This document shows positions 8,270-17,788 of a DNA stretch of 64,000 nt, piece by piece (positions within the stretch are counted from its first letter, which is position 1; each line of letters starts with the position of its first letter). The translations under genes were made by a program, and so were the position numbers. This stretch comes from Janthinobacterium agaricidamnosum NBRC 102515 = DSM 9628 (GTDB lineage: Bacteria > Pseudomonadota > Gammaproteobacteria > Burkholderiales > Burkholderiaceae_D): contig NZ_HG322949.1 of the NCBI RefSeq assembly GCF_000723165.1, positions 4,472,019 to 4,536,018 of the forward strand, in the 5' to 3' direction. The notes beneath the pieces were generated by a model. The model saw only the letters and a program-made list of their open reading frames with translations, ran no database searches and had not been told where the DNA came from.

Positions 8270-9547
8270 ATGATCATCAAGAGACTGTTGGCTGTCGGAT
8301 TGACTGCATTTTCGGTGGCAAGCCTGACCGCCCCGGTGGCGCTGGCGGCGGAAAAAATCGAATTCTGGACCTTCAGCATGAAGCCCAAGTTCACGCCGTA
8401 TTTCAACGCGGTGGTACAGCGCTACGAAGCGCAAAACCCTGGCATCAAGATCGAATGGATCGACTTCCCGTGGGACGTGATCCAGACCAAGCTGGTGACC
8501 CGCATCGTGGCCGGCACGCCGCCGGCGCTGGTCAACCTGAACGTGCCGTGGGCCGACGAATTCGCCCGCGACGGCCTGCTGACGCCGGTCGACGGCTTGC
8601 TGGCCGACGCCAAACAGAACTACATCCCCAGCGCACTGCAAGACTTGACGTTCAAGGGCCGCACCTACGGCTTCCCGATGTACAGCAATGTCGCGGTGAT
8701 CGCCTATAACACCCGGATTTTCAGGCAGGCCGGCCTGACGCGCGGCCCGGCCAGCCTCGACGAACAACTGGCGTTTGCGCGCCAGATCGCGCAGCGCACC
8801 GGCAAGGCCGGCATCGCGCCGGCGCTGTCCAAGATCGACGGCCTGTTCATGCAGCAGGGCCTGGCCGTCATCGCCGATAACAAGGCGGTGTTCAATTCGC
8901 CGCAACACGTGGCGCTGGTGCAAAAGCTGGCTGATACCTATAAAGCCGGAGGCTTGCTCAAGGAAAGCCTGTTCGCCGAAGATAACTTCCCGGCCGTGAT
9001 CGACGCTTACAAGGGCGGCCGGCTCGGCATGCTGCTGGCGCCGCCGACCGCGATGAAACGGATCCAGGGCGACGCGCAAGATATCTACGCCATCACCGAC
9101 GTCGCGCCGGCGCCGCTGGGGCCGACCGGCATCGCCGACGGCGGCTGGCTGGTGCATTTCGCGGTGCCGAAAGGCGTGCCGGCCAAGCTGCTGCCGGCGG
9201 TCGGCAAGTTCGCCCGCTTCCTGACCAATGACGACAACCAGCTGGCGTTCGCCCGCCAGGCCAGCGTATTCCCGACCACCGTCAAGGCGGCGGCCGATCC
9301 GTTCTTCCTATCGCTGCCGAATAACGCCGGCGCGGCGGAAAAGGCGGTCGCCGCCGGCGCGCTGTCGATGGGCCACTCGCGCACGCTGTACGTGGCCGGC
9401 ATCGACGACTACGATGAATTGCGACGCTCGCTGGTCAAGGCGGTCGAAGCGGGCGTCACCGGCAAGCAGGACGTCAAGCACGCGCTGGACCAGGCGGTGC
9501 TGATCTGGAACAAGAAGCTCGCCACGCTGCACAAGGCCGCCTCATGA
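8270..9547 (+). CDS. ABC transporter sugar-binding protein, family 1
   Basis: 425 residues with a signal peptide (MIIKRLLAVGLTAFSVASL, cleavage near ALA-AEK) followed by a family-1 extracellular solute-binding fold beginning KIEFWTFSMKPKFTPYFN. It would capture amino sugar or a short chito-oligosaccharide in the periplasm. It is preceded by a GC-rich hairpin and overlaps the next permease gene by 4 nt. The substrate is inferred from the nag enzymes in the operon, not from the sequence. Confidence 0.88.
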   Translation: MIIKRLLAVGLTAFSVASLTAPVALAAEKIEFWTFSMKPKFTPYFNAVVQRYEAQNPGIKIEWIDFPWDVIQTKLVTRIVAGTPPALVNLNVPWADEFARDGLLTPVDGLLADAKQNYIPSALQDLTFKGRTYGFPMYSNVAVIAYNTRIFRQAGLTRGPASLDEQLAFARQIAQRTGKAGIAPALSKIDGLFMQQGLAVIADNKAVFNSPQHVALVQKLADTYKAGGLLKESLFAEDNFPAVIDAYKGGRLGMLLAPPTAMKRIQGDAQDIYAITDVAPAPLGPTGIADGGWLVHFAVPKGVPAKLLPAVGKFARFLTNDDNQLAFARQASVFPTTVKAAADPFFLSLPNNAGAAEKAVAAGALSMGHSRTLYVAGIDDYDELRRSLVKAVEAGVTGKQDVKHALDQAVLIWNKKLATLHKAAS

Positions 9548-10401
9548 AACACCATTGGCAAGCGTGGCTGTTCCTGGCGCCGGCGCTGGTGCTGCTGGCG
9601 GTGTTTTCGTTCTGGCCGGTCGGCTACGGCTCGGTGCTGGCGTTCACCGACTACAGCCTGATCCGCGAAACCAGCTTCGTCGGCCTCGACAATTTCCGCT
9701 ACATTTTCAATAACGAGATGTTCGTCTCGGGCCTGAAGAATTCGCTGCTGTTCCTGCTGATGGTGCCGTTCGTGCAAATCGGCGCGATCGCGCTGGCGGT
9801 GCTGGTGAATAACCGCCTGCCCGGCATCCGCCTGTTCCGCGCCGCCTTTTATGTGCCGGTGGTGACCACCGTGTCGGTGGTCGGCATCATGTGGGGTTTC
9901 ATGTTCCACGAACAGGGCGCGCTGAACTACCTGATGATGACGCTGAAGCTGGTCAACGCGCCGGTCGGCTGGCTGACCGACGACACGCTGGCGCTATTCG
10001 CCATCATGTTCGTCACGCTGTGGCGCGGCCTGGGCTGGTATATGGTGATGTACCTGGCCGCCTTGCAGGCTATCCCGTCGGACATGCAGGAAGCGGCGAT
10101 GCTGGACGGCGCCAGCCGCTGGCAGCGTTTCTGGAAAATCACCGTGCCGATGCTGCGCCCGACCATCATGCTGTGCTCGATCCTGTCGGTGCTGGCGGCG
10201 TTGAAGGCGTACCAGGAAGTCGACGTGCTGACCCAGGGCGGGCCGATGAATTCGACCTTCACGGCGCTGTATTACGCCTACGACCAGGGCTTGAAGCACT
10301 TGAAGCTGCCGCGCGCGCTGGCCGCCAGCTTTGTCGTGTCGCTGTTCTGCATCGCCATCGCGCTGCTGTGCCTGCGCTATTTGAAACCGAAGCACCGATA
10401 A
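9544..10401 (+). CDS. ABC sugar permease, MalF-type
   Basis: A 285-residue inner-membrane protein with about six hydrophobic segments and the EAA loop that contacts the ATPase (DMQEAAMLDGASRWQRFWKITVPML). It pairs with the MalG-type permease 12 nt downstream. The start overlaps the binding-protein stop (ATGA). The family transports di- and oligosaccharides and amino sugars. Confidence 0.88.
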   Translation: MKHHWQAWLFLAPALVLLAVFSFWPVGYGSVLAFTDYSLIRETSFVGLDNFRYIFNNEMFVSGLKNSLLFLLMVPFVQIGAIALAVLVNNRLPGIRLFRAAFYVPVVTTVSVVGIMWGFMFHEQGALNYLMMTLKLVNAPVGWLTDDTLALFAIMFVTLWRGLGWYMVMYLAALQAIPSDMQEAAMLDGASRWQRFWKITVPMLRPTIMLCSILSVLAALKAYQEVDVLTQGGPMNSTFTALYYAYDQGLKHLKLPRALAASFVVSLFCIAIALLCLRYLKPKHR

Positions 10402-10413
10402 GGCACGGACCAC

Positions 10414-11244
10414 ATGAAAAAACCTGCGTTCAAACTCTGGCTCCCGCTCGCCGGACATTACCTGATCCTGTGCGTAATCGCGGTGATTTGCGTATTCCCG
10501 TTCTGGTGGACGCTGGTCACGGCGATTTCCACCGAGGGCAATATCTTCGCCTTCCCGCCGACCTTCTGGCCGCAAGCGCCGTCGCTGGACAATTTCATCG
10601 AAGTGTTCCGCGCGATCCCGATCCTGGCGTTCTTCAAGAACTCGGTGCTGATCGCGCTGTGCACGGTGTTCTGGAAATTGCTGCTGTGTTCGATGGCCGC
10701 CTACCCGCTGGCGCGGCTGCGATTTCGCGGCCGCAAACTGGTGTTCGGCCTGATCCTGGCGACGCTGGTGCTGCCGTCGGAAGTGAACTTCCTGGTCAAC
10801 TTCATCACCGTCACCCAACTGAGCCTGGTCGACACCTACACCGGCGTGATCTTGCCGAACGTGGTGACGGCGGTCGCCATCCTGCTGCTGAAACAGGCGT
10901 TCGAGGAAGTGCCGCAAGACTTGATCGACGCGGCGCGGGTCGATGGCGCCTCCGAGTGGACCATCTTCAGCAAGATCATGCTGCCGCTGATCACGCCATG
11001 GCTGGCCACGGTCGGCATCCTGACGGCGGTGGAATCGTGGAATGAATACATCTGGCCGTCGATCGTGATGAGCAAGCCGGATGAATTCCCGCTGTCGGTC
11101 GGCGTGCTGTACTTGCGCGGCACCTTCGGCAGCAGCACCCGCGTGATCGCGGCCGGCACCCTGATCACCATCGTGCCGACGCTGCTCGCCTTCCTGTTCA
11201 CGCAGCGCTTCTTCATGCGCGGCATGGATGGCGCCGTCAAATAA
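10414..11244 (+). CDS. ABC sugar permease, MalG-type
   Basis: A 276-residue inner-membrane protein with six predicted helices and the EAA motif DLIDAARVDGASEWTIFSKIMLPL near residue 160-185. It completes the membrane part of the transporter. The ATPase gene does not follow directly: an MFS gene lies in between, but all run in the same direction with short gaps and the ATPase is therefore likely to belong to this transporter. Confidence 0.88.
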   Translation: MKKPAFKLWLPLAGHYLILCVIAVICVFPFWWTLVTAISTEGNIFAFPPTFWPQAPSLDNFIEVFRAIPILAFFKNSVLIALCTVFWKLLLCSMAAYPLARLRFRGRKLVFGLILATLVLPSEVNFLVNFITVTQLSLVDTYTGVILPNVVTAVAILLLKQAFEEVPQDLIDAARVDGASEWTIFSKIMLPLITPWLATVGILTAVESWNEYIWPSIVMSKPDEFPLSVGVLYLRGTFGSSTRVIAAGTLITIVPTLLAFLFTQRFFMRGMDGAVK

Positions 11245-11313
11245 TGCCGTCAAATAGCGCAGTCTATGAACCACTCTTACCAATAACACCCACTGCATGC
11301 ACGGAGACCTTGA

Positions 11314-12630
11314 ATGACTGATATGACTAAAAACGGCAACCGCGTCCGCAGCCCGATCGCCTGGGTGCCGACGCTGTACTTCGCGCAGGGCTTGCCGTTT
11401 TACGCGGTGGCGCTGGTGGCCGGCCTGATGTTCAAGAGCATGGGCGTGCCGAACGCCGACATCGCCCGCTGGACCGGCCTGATCGGTTTCGCCTGGGTCT
11501 TCAAGCCGCTGTGGAGCCCGTTCCTGGAACTGGCCGGCAGCAAGAAAACCATGATCGTGATTTTCCAGGTACTGGGCGGCCTGAGCCTGGGCGGCATCGC
11601 GCTGGCGCTGCATACGCCATTCTGGTTCGCCGCCTGCGTGGCGGCGCTGGCGATGGCCGCGCTGGCCTCGTCGACCCACGATATCGTCTGCGACGGCTTG
11701 TACATCGCCAGCCTGTCCGACAAGCAGCAAGCCGCGTACGCCGGCTGGCAAGGCGCGTTCTTCAACGCCGGCAAATTCATTTCGCTGGGCGGCCTGGTGA
11801 TCCTGGCCGGCTACCTGGAAAAAAACATCGGCGTGGCCAGCGCCTGGTCGGTGATCTTCATGATCATCGGCGCGATGATGCTGTCGCTGGCGGCCTACCA
11901 TACCTGGTCGCTGCCGCAAGTGCGCAACCGGCCGGTGGCCGACAAGAGCGTGGCCGGCATCAGCGGCACGCTGTGGGACGTGCTGGTCGACTTTTTCAGG
12001 AAGCCGGGCATCTGGATGTCGATCGCCTTCATCATCCTGTTCCGCGCCGGCGAGGCGCAGGTGCAAACCATCGGCCCGCTGTTCCTGCGCGAAGCGCGCG
12101 AACTGGGCGGCCTGGGCCTGAGCACCACCGAAGTGGGCGCGGTCTACGGCACCGCCGGCACCGTCGCGTTCTTGCTGGGCAGCATAGGCGGCGGTTATTT
12201 CACGTCGTGGCTGGGCTTGAAGCGCGCGATGTTTTTCCTGATCCTGGCGATGAACTTGCCGAACCTGGTGTTTTATTACCTGAGCCACAGCCTGCCGACC
12301 GACTTGAGCCTGATCACGATGGCGCTCAGCGCCGAAATGTTCGGCTACGGGTTCGGCTTCGTCGGCCTGATCCTGTTCATGATGCAGGTGGTCGCGGTCG
12401 GCAAATACCAGACCGCCCACTACGCGTTCGCCACCGGCGTGATGCAGCTCGGCTTCGTGCTGTTCAAGATGGTCAGCGGCGACATCCAGACCGCGCTCGG
12501 TTATAAAACGTTTTTCCTGTGGGTGCTGGTGTCGGCCCTGCCGGTATTGATCTTGTCGCGCTTCATGCCGATCCGTCCCCAGGAAAAAACCGATCCTGAA
12601 GACGCTCCGGCCGTTGCCACCGCTAGCTGA
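11314..12630 (+). CDS. AmpG-like MFS permease
   Basis: 438 residues with about 12 hydrophobic segments. The opening [26 protein letters not shown] is typical of the AmpG/PAT branch of the major facilitator superfamily, which moves muropeptides or GlcNAc-containing sugars with protons. In this operon it is best read as a GlcNAc or chitobiose importer working beside the ABC system. It sits between the ABC permease and ATPase genes (69 nt after the former, 8 nt before the latter). Substrate is inferred from context. Confidence 0.8.
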   Translation: MTDMTKNGNRVRSPIAWVPTLYFAQGLPFYAVALVAGLMFKSMGVPNADIARWTGLIGFAWVFKPLWSPFLELAGSKKTMIVIFQVLGGLSLGGIALALHTPFWFAACVAALAMAALASSTHDIVCDGLYIASLSDKQQAAYAGWQGAFFNAGKFISLGGLVILAGYLEKNIGVASAWSVIFMIIGAMMLSLAAYHTWSLPQVRNRPVADKSVAGISGTLWDVLVDFFRKPGIWMSIAFIILFRAGEAQVQTIGPLFLREARELGGLGLSTTEVGAVYGTAGTVAFLLGSIGGGYFTSWLGLKRAMFFLILAMNLPNLVFYYLSHSLPTDLSLITMALSAEMFGYGFGFVGLILFMMQVVAVGKYQTAHYAFATGVMQLGFVLFKMVSGDIQTALGYKTFFLWVLVSALPVLILSRFMPIRPQEKTDPEDAPAVATAS

Positions 12631-12638
12631 GGATACGC

Positions 12639-13751
12639 ATGGCACAAATCGTCTTGAAAGATATCGTCAAGCTGTACGACGACAAGCACCCGGTGATCCA
12701 CGGCATCGACCTGGACATCCGCGACGGCGAATTCGTCGTCTTCGTCGGCCCGTCCGGCTGCGGCAAGTCGACCTTGCTGCGCATGATCGCCGGCCTGGAA
12801 AGCATCACCGGCGGTCAGCTGTTCATCGGCGGCAAGCTGGCCAACGACATCGCCCCGGCCAGGCGCGGGCTGGCGATGGTGTTCCAGTCGTACGCGCTGT
12901 ATCCGCACATGACGGTGTTCGACAATATGGCGTTCGCGCTGAAGCTGGCCGGACAAAAGACCGCCGAGGTCAGCGCGGCGGTCGAGCGCGCCGCCGATAT
13001 CCTGCAAATCAAGCCGCTGCTGAAACGCAAACCAAAGGACTTGTCCGGCGGCCAGCGCCAGCGCGTCGCGATCGGCCGCGCCATCGTGCGCAAGCCGGAA
13101 GTGTTCTTGTTCGACGAACCGCTGTCGAACCTGGACGCCAGTCTGCGGGTGCAGATGCGGGTTGAGATCTCGCGTCTGCACCAGGAGCTGAAAACCACGA
13201 TGATCTACGTGACCCACGACCAGGTCGAGGCGATGACGCTGGGCGAACGCATCGTCGTGTTCAACGGCGGCCGCATCGAACAGGTCGGCACTCCTTACGA
13301 GTTGTACAACAATCCGGGCAATCTGTTCGTGGCCGGTTTCCTCGGTTCGCCGAAGATGAATTTCATTCCATGCGTGGTCACCGCGGCCGGCGCGCAGCAG
13401 GTGAGCGTGCGGCTGCCGGGCGGCTGCCAGATCGACGTCGCCGCGTCCGGCGCCGCCACGCAAGTGGGGACCAGCCTGACGCTGGGCATCCGCGCCGAGC
13501 ACATGAGCGTGCGCGAGAACGGCGACAGCCAGGCCAACCTGGTCGAAGCGGGCGTCGGCCATGTCGAATACCTGGGCGACTTGTCGATTGTGTACGCCAA
13601 GATGGAGGGCGCGCCGGACATGATCGCCCTGAAACAGCCGGTCGAGTCGGCGCCGCCGCCGGCCGGCGGCAAGGTGCGGATTCATTTGCCGCCGCAGCGC
13701 TGCCTGCTGTTCGACGCGGCGGGACAGGCATTGCCGCGCGATCGCGCGTAA
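12639..13751 (+). CDS. ABC transporter ATPase, MalK/UgpC/MsmX type
   Basis: 370 residues: Walker [10 protein letters not shown] (37-45), Q-loop [10 protein letters not shown], signature [14 protein letters not shown] (135-148), Walker [13 protein letters not shown]-loop VTHDQVEAM, and a C-terminal TOBE/OB domain (about 240-365) as in sugar importers. It would energise the binding protein and two permeases encoded upstream. The ribosome site GAGGATACGC lies between the MFS stop and this ATG. It is the last gene of the apparent nag operon. Confidence 0.9.
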   Translation: MAQIVLKDIVKLYDDKHPVIHGIDLDIRDGEFVVFVGPSGCGKSTLLRMIAGLESITGGQLFIGGKLANDIAPARRGLAMVFQSYALYPHMTVFDNMAFALKLAGQKTAEVSAAVERAADILQIKPLLKRKPKDLSGGQRQRVAIGRAIVRKPEVFLFDEPLSNLDASLRVQMRVEISRLHQELKTTMIYVTHDQVEAMTLGERIVVFNGGRIEQVGTPYELYNNPGNLFVAGFLGSPKMNFIPCVVTAAGAQQVSVRLPGGCQIDVAASGAATQVGTSLTLGIRAEHMSVRENGDSQANLVEAGVGHVEYLGDLSIVYAKMEGAPDMIALKQPVESAPPPAGGKVRIHLPPQRCLLFDAAGQALPRDRA

Positions 13752-13962
13752 TGAAGAGCGAAGCCGGGGCACGTTTGCACTGCCGCAGCCGGCGGTTTAT
13801 GTGACAATAGGCGTTTTGCCGGCTATTTTCGCCCTTTGCGGCCATCGCGATGAGTGGCAAAATGCCGGTTTTACCTAGTGCTTTATTGCAGCCAATACAG
13901 CCATGTCGATGCAAGCCTCTTAGCTCATATGCATCTTTTCGTCATTGATTGAAGGATTTACC

Positions 13963-15291
13963 ATGTCCCAATTCCGTCTCGCTCGTCTCAGCCTGATCCT
14001 GGCCGCCCTCGGCCTGAACCTCGCCCCTGCCATGGTTGGCATGGTGTCCCACGCCCAGGCCGCTGAAGCAGCGCCGGCGGCGGCCGACGCGGCCAAGCAA
14101 GAAGCGGTGCGTCCTGAAGTGTTCAAATTGCTCGACCCGACCGCCGTCAAGGCGTTGATGGATGCCAAGAACTACCCGGAAGTGCAAAGCCGCATCGACC
14201 AGGCCGCCGCCGTGCCTAACCTGACCCCATACGAAACCTTCGTGCTGAACCGCCTGCGCGTGGCGCTCGGTTCGGTCACCGGCAACAGCGCGATGGCGAT
14301 GGCCGCGCTGGAAGCGGTGATCGAATCGGGCCGCCTGGAAAAGGCCAGCCAGGGCGATTTCATCCAGGCACTGGCAAACTATTACTACAACGCCAAAGAC
14401 TATCCAAAGGCGATCACCTGGTTCGAGCGTTATGGCAAGGACACCGGCGATACCGTCAAGATGCGTCCGTACATCCTGCGATCTTACTATTTCAGCAATG
14501 ACTTCACCAAGGCCCGCGACGAACTGCTGGTCGATTTGCAGGCGTATCAAAAAGCCGGCAAGACGCCGGCCATCGAAGAATTGCAATTGCTGGCCAATAC
14601 CGGCGCCAAGACCAAGGACAAGGGCACTTACCTGATCGCGCTGGAAAACCTGGTCAAGTACTACCCGACCGACGATTACTGGACCGACCTGCTGAGCCGC
14701 ACCCAGGGTAAAGAGGGGTATTCGAACCGCTTCCAGCTGGATGTCTACCGCTTGCAAAACGCCGCCGTCAAAGCGATGGCGCCGGAAGAGTACACCGAGA
14801 TGGCGGAACTGGCGCTGCTGGCCGGCTTCCCGACCGAAGCGAAAAAAGTCATGGACGCCGGTTTTGCCGCAGGCATCCTGGGCAGCGGCGCGAACGCCCC
14901 TAAACAAAAGAAAATCCGCGAGCAAGCCAGCAAGGGCGCCGCCGACGACCAGAAAAACATCGCCAGCGGCGAAGCATCGGCCGCCAAGTCGAAGGACGGC
15001 ACCGGCCTGATCAACCTCGGCTACGCCTACGTGACGATGGACCAGTTCGACAAGGGCATCGACCTGATTCAAAAAGGGATCGCCAAGGGCGGCTTGAAGC
15101 GTCCGGAAGACGCCAAGCTGCGCCTCGGTTATTCCTACGCGATGGCCGGCCGCAAGGATGACGCGATCAAGACGCTGGAAACCATCCAGGGCAACGACGG
15201 CCTGGGCGACCTGGCGCGTTACTGGACGCTGTGGCTGAACCGTCCGGCAACGGCGGCCGCCGGCGGCGCCGCGCCGGCCGCGGCCAAGTAA
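13963..15291 (+). CDS. Exported tetratricopeptide-repeat protein
   Basis: 442 residues with a signal peptide ending near SHAQA-AEA and a helical repeat body with TPR-like signatures (ALANYYYNAKDYPKAITWFERY; LRLGYSYAMAGRKDDAIKTLETI) and a low-complexity AAGGAAPAAAK tail. It is probably periplasmic and may scaffold other proteins. The ATG at 13963 with GAAGGA upstream is preferred to a TTG six codons earlier. A strong terminator follows. Its position between the transporter and NagX genes suggests coregulation with chitin use, but the sequence does not prove a role. Confidence 0.75.
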   Translation: MSQFRLARLSLILAALGLNLAPAMVGMVSHAQAAEAAPAAADAAKQEAVRPEVFKLLDPTAVKALMDAKNYPEVQSRIDQAAAVPNLTPYETFVLNRLRVALGSVTGNSAMAMAALEAVIESGRLEKASQGDFIQALANYYYNAKDYPKAITWFERYGKDTGDTVKMRPYILRSYYFSNDFTKARDELLVDLQAYQKAGKTPAIEELQLLANTGAKTKDKGTYLIALENLVKYYPTDDYWTDLLSRTQGKEGYSNRFQLDVYRLQNAAVKAMAPEEYTEMAELALLAGFPTEAKKVMDAGFAAGILGSGANAPKQKKIREQASKGAADDQKNIASGEASAAKSKDGTGLINLGYAYVTMDQFDKGIDLIQKGIAKGGLKRPEDAKLRLGYSYAMAGRKDDAIKTLETIQGNDGLGDLARYWTLWLNRPATAAAGGAAPAAAK

Positions 15292-15376
15292 GCATAGATA
15301 GCAAGCGCAAGGCGGGCCGCGATGCGGTTTGCCGCGCTTGTTGCAGTTGTGCTTGTTGTACCTTCTCTGCGCCATC

Positions 15377-15414
15377 AAGGGCGGTTCCGGCTTCGGCCAG
15401 GGCCGCCTTTTTTT
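15377..15414 (+). terminator. Rho-independent terminator with UUCG loop
   Basis: AAGGGCGG pairs with CCGCCTT (one bulge), and inside it a GGC-TTCG-GCC mini-stem is visible; seven Ts follow at 15408-15414. It ends the TPR gene transcript just before the NagX-like gene, which must therefore have its own promoter or depend on readthrough. Confidence 0.75.
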
Positions 15415-15455
15415 GAGCCTTCACCGTCACTCTTACAGAACAGAAAGCCAGACCG

Positions 15456-16685
15456 ATGCCCGTCCCCGCCGCTGCCCCCGTGACCACCGCCGCCACTCTT
15501 TCAGAACGCCTGATCAGCCTCGACGCCTTCCGCGGCTTCGTGATCCTGGCCATGATCTGGGTTAACTACATCGGCGAAATGCCCGGCATTCCGTACTGGC
15601 TGAAACACGCGGGCCACGGCGCCGACGGCATCACCCTGCCCGACCTGGTATTCCCCGGCTTCCTGTTCATCGTCGGCATCGCGATTCCGCTGGCGCTGCA
15701 TAAGCAGCGCGGCCAGTTCAGCGCCGCGCTGCTGGGCAAGCTGTGCTGGCGCGCGGGCAGCCTGATGGTGGCCGGCCTGGTGCTGGTCAACGCCTACCGC
15801 TACGACGCCGACGCGGCGCTGCTGCCGCGTCCGTTGTACTTCTTGCTGTTCTACGTGGCGATGATACTGTTGTGGCGCCAAAGCGATCACAAGACGCCGT
15901 GGTTTTACCTCGGCGCGGCGCTGATGCTGTTCTTGCTGGCCACGTTCCGGGGCAAGCTGAACGAGGAATTCGACGCCGTCTGGCTGCAGCACAGCTGGTG
16001 GGGCATCCTCGGCATGATAGGCTGGACCTATCTGCTGTGCAGCCTGATCTACCTGGCCACCAAGGGCGACAATACCGCGCTGATGGCGGCGTTCGGCGGC
16101 TTGATCGTGCTGTACATGGGCGGCGAGGCGGGCCGGCTCGACTTCTTGCCTGAGCAACTGCGCAACTTCGTCAACCTGCCGCAATTGCTCGGTTCAACCG
16201 GCGCCAATGTACTGGCCGGCACGCTGGTCGGCAACCTGTTCCTGCGCGGCGCGGCCGGCGATACGGCCAGCCCGCACCGCCGCCGCATCAAGTTCATGGC
16301 ATGGTACGCGCTCGGCCTGTTTTGCGCCGGCATGCTGCTGCGGCCCTACCATCACATCAACAAGATCATGGCCACCGAATCCTACACGCTGGTGTGCGCC
16401 GGCCTGATGCTGGCGCTGTTCCTGCTGTTTTACATCGTCATCGACGTCTTGAAATGGCGCGCCTGGACCGTGTGCCTGCTGCCGGCCGGCACCAATGCCT
16501 TGTTCGCTTATATCGCGCCGGACTTGTGGGAGCAATTGGCGGCGGTGCTGCATCTGCCGCGCTTCTGGTGGCCTTATCTGGAATCGGGCGGCGGCGCCGG
16601 CTTGATCAACGCCGCCGTCGTCACCGTCCTGATGATGCTGCTGACCGCGCTGGCCAGCAGGGCTGGCTTGCGCCTGAAGTTTTAA
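15456..16685 (+). CDS. NagX-like membrane protein (COG4299/DUF5009, HGSNAT-related), copy 1
   Basis: 409 residues with about 10 hydrophobic helices. The N-terminal signature RLISLDAFRGFVILAMIWVNYIG and LPDLVFPGFLFIVGIAIPLAL is shared with heparan-alpha-glucosaminide N-acetyltransferase-like proteins. In chitin clusters such proteins are called NagX, and a role in amino-sugar acetylation or transport across the inner membrane has been proposed. Its stop codon overlaps the stop of the convergent second copy within the sequence TTAA at 16682-16685. The ribosome site is weak. Confidence 0.75.
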   Translation: MPVPAAAPVTTAATLSERLISLDAFRGFVILAMIWVNYIGEMPGIPYWLKHAGHGADGITLPDLVFPGFLFIVGIAIPLALHKQRGQFSAALLGKLCWRAGSLMVAGLVLVNAYRYDADAALLPRPLYFLLFYVAMILLWRQSDHKTPWFYLGAALMLFLLATFRGKLNEEFDAVWLQHSWWGILGMIGWTYLLCSLIYLATKGDNTALMAAFGGLIVLYMGGEAGRLDFLPEQLRNFVNLPQLLGSTGANVLAGTLVGNLFLRGAAGDTASPHRRRIKFMAWYALGLFCAGMLLRPYHHINKIMATESYTLVCAGLMLALFLLFYIVIDVLKWRAWTVCLLPAGTNALFAYIAPDLWEQLAAVLHLPRFWWPYLESGGGAGLINAAVVTVLMMLLTALASRAGLRLKF

Positions 16686-17788
16686 AGCTTGATATAGATC
16701 TTGCGGCGGTCCATCCAGTAGCCGATCAGCCAGCACAGCAGCGTGAAGCACAGCGCGAACAGCAGCGAAGCAAGGTACGGCTGGCCCAGGCCCTGGAAGC
16801 AGGTGCGGTACAGCCAGCCGTAGCCGTTTTCGGCCCCGATGCGGATGTTGAAGCTGATGATCACCAAGAGTTCCGACAGCAGGAAAATGAACAGCGTGTT
16901 CTTGCCGAAGACTTCAAAGAAATACGTCCAGCGCACGATTTTCTTGAACTCGATGAGGTAGATCAGCAGCGGCAAGATCAGCAAGTCGAGGCCGATGCTC
17001 AGCAAAACGTAAGGGCTGGTCCACAGCTTTTTATTGATCGGGAATACCGTGTTCCAGCACAGCGCGACCACGATGCAGATCAGGCCCGCCGCCACCAGCC
17101 GTATCAGCGTGGTCCGGGTATTGCCCGACTGGCGCAGGAAATTGCCGGCCAGATAACCGGCGATGACGTTGACGATGGCCGGCAAGGTGCCCAGCAACCC
17201 TTCCGGATCGAAGGGAATGCCTTCGCCGTGGTATAGATGGTTTTCGCCGAGCAGCAGCAAGTCGAATTTGACGGCCGCATTGCCGGCCAGCGTATAGTCG
17301 CCGAACTGGGCCAGGATCGCCCAGTAGCCCAGCAAGGCGACCCCGCTGAAAATCAGCGCGCCACGGGTTTTCCAGTAATGCAGCACCAGCGACGCCAGCA
17401 GATAACACAGCGCGATGCGCTGCAAGACGCCGGGTATGCGCGTGTGCGACAACGGCGCGAACGCGAAATTGCCGGCCGCATCCGCCTTGAAGAAGGGAAA
17501 CCAGTACAGCAGGAAGCCCAGCAGGAACATCAGCAGGCTGCGCGTCAGCAGCTTGTGCAGCACCGCCCGGTCGCCCATGGTTTCATACTTGCCCAGCGCA
17601 AAACTCATCGCATTGCCGACCACGAACAGGAAGCTCGGAAACACCAGGTCGGTCAGCGTAAAACCATGCCATTCGGCGTGCAGCAAGGGCGCGTACACGG
17701 TGCCCCAGTCGCCCGGGGTATTGACCACGATCATCAACGCGAGTATCAGGCCGCGCAACACATCGAGCGCAAGATAACGCTGGCTCAT
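16682..17788 (-). CDS. NagX-like membrane protein (COG4299/DUF5009, HGSNAT-related), copy 2
   Basis: A 368-residue multi-helix membrane protein starting MSQRYLALDVLRGLILALMIVVNT, with LTDLVFPSFLFVVGNAMSFAL. It has the same fold and motifs as copy 1 but is clearly diverged. The start at 17788 overlaps the chitinase stop by 4 nt and has a strong GGAGGA ribosome site, so an upstream extension in the same frame is not real. Cotranscription with the secreted chitinase ties this family to chitin products. The acetyl-transfer function is inferred from the HGSNAT relationship. Confidence 0.8.
   Translation of the reverse strand: MSQRYLALDVLRGLILALMIVVNTPGDWGTVYAPLLHAEWHGFTLTDLVFPSFLFVVGNAMSFALGKYETMGDRAVLHKLLTRSLLMFLLGFLLYWFPFFKADAAGNFAFAPLSHTRIPGVLQRIALCYLLASLVLHYWKTRGALIFSGVALLGYWAILAQFGDYTLAGNAAVKFDLLLLGENHLYHGEGIPFDPEGLLGTLPAIVNVIAGYLAGNFLRQSGNTRTTLIRLVAAGLICIVVALCWNTVFPINKKLWTSPYVLLSIGLDLLILPLLIYLIEFKKIVRWTYFFEVFGKNTLFIFLLSELLVIISFNIRIGAENGYGWLYRTCFQGLGQPYLASLLFALCFTLLCWLIGYWMDRRKIYIKL

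Noticed and set aside
7157..9157. A 666-codon open frame on the minus strand opposite the deaminase and binding-protein genes
   Set aside because: Arg/His/Gln-rich composition typical of the antisense of GC-rich genes; the plus-strand genes are clear families.
11262..11285. A weak ACCA repeat before the MFS gene as a third operator copy
   Set aside because: Spacing is 9 nt and the ACCAG form is absent, so it does not match the two good sites.
9994..12645. An 883-codon minus-strand frame opposite the ABC permeases and MFS gene
   Set aside because: Antisense shadow of membrane protein genes with no motif and biased His/Asp/Gln/Arg content.
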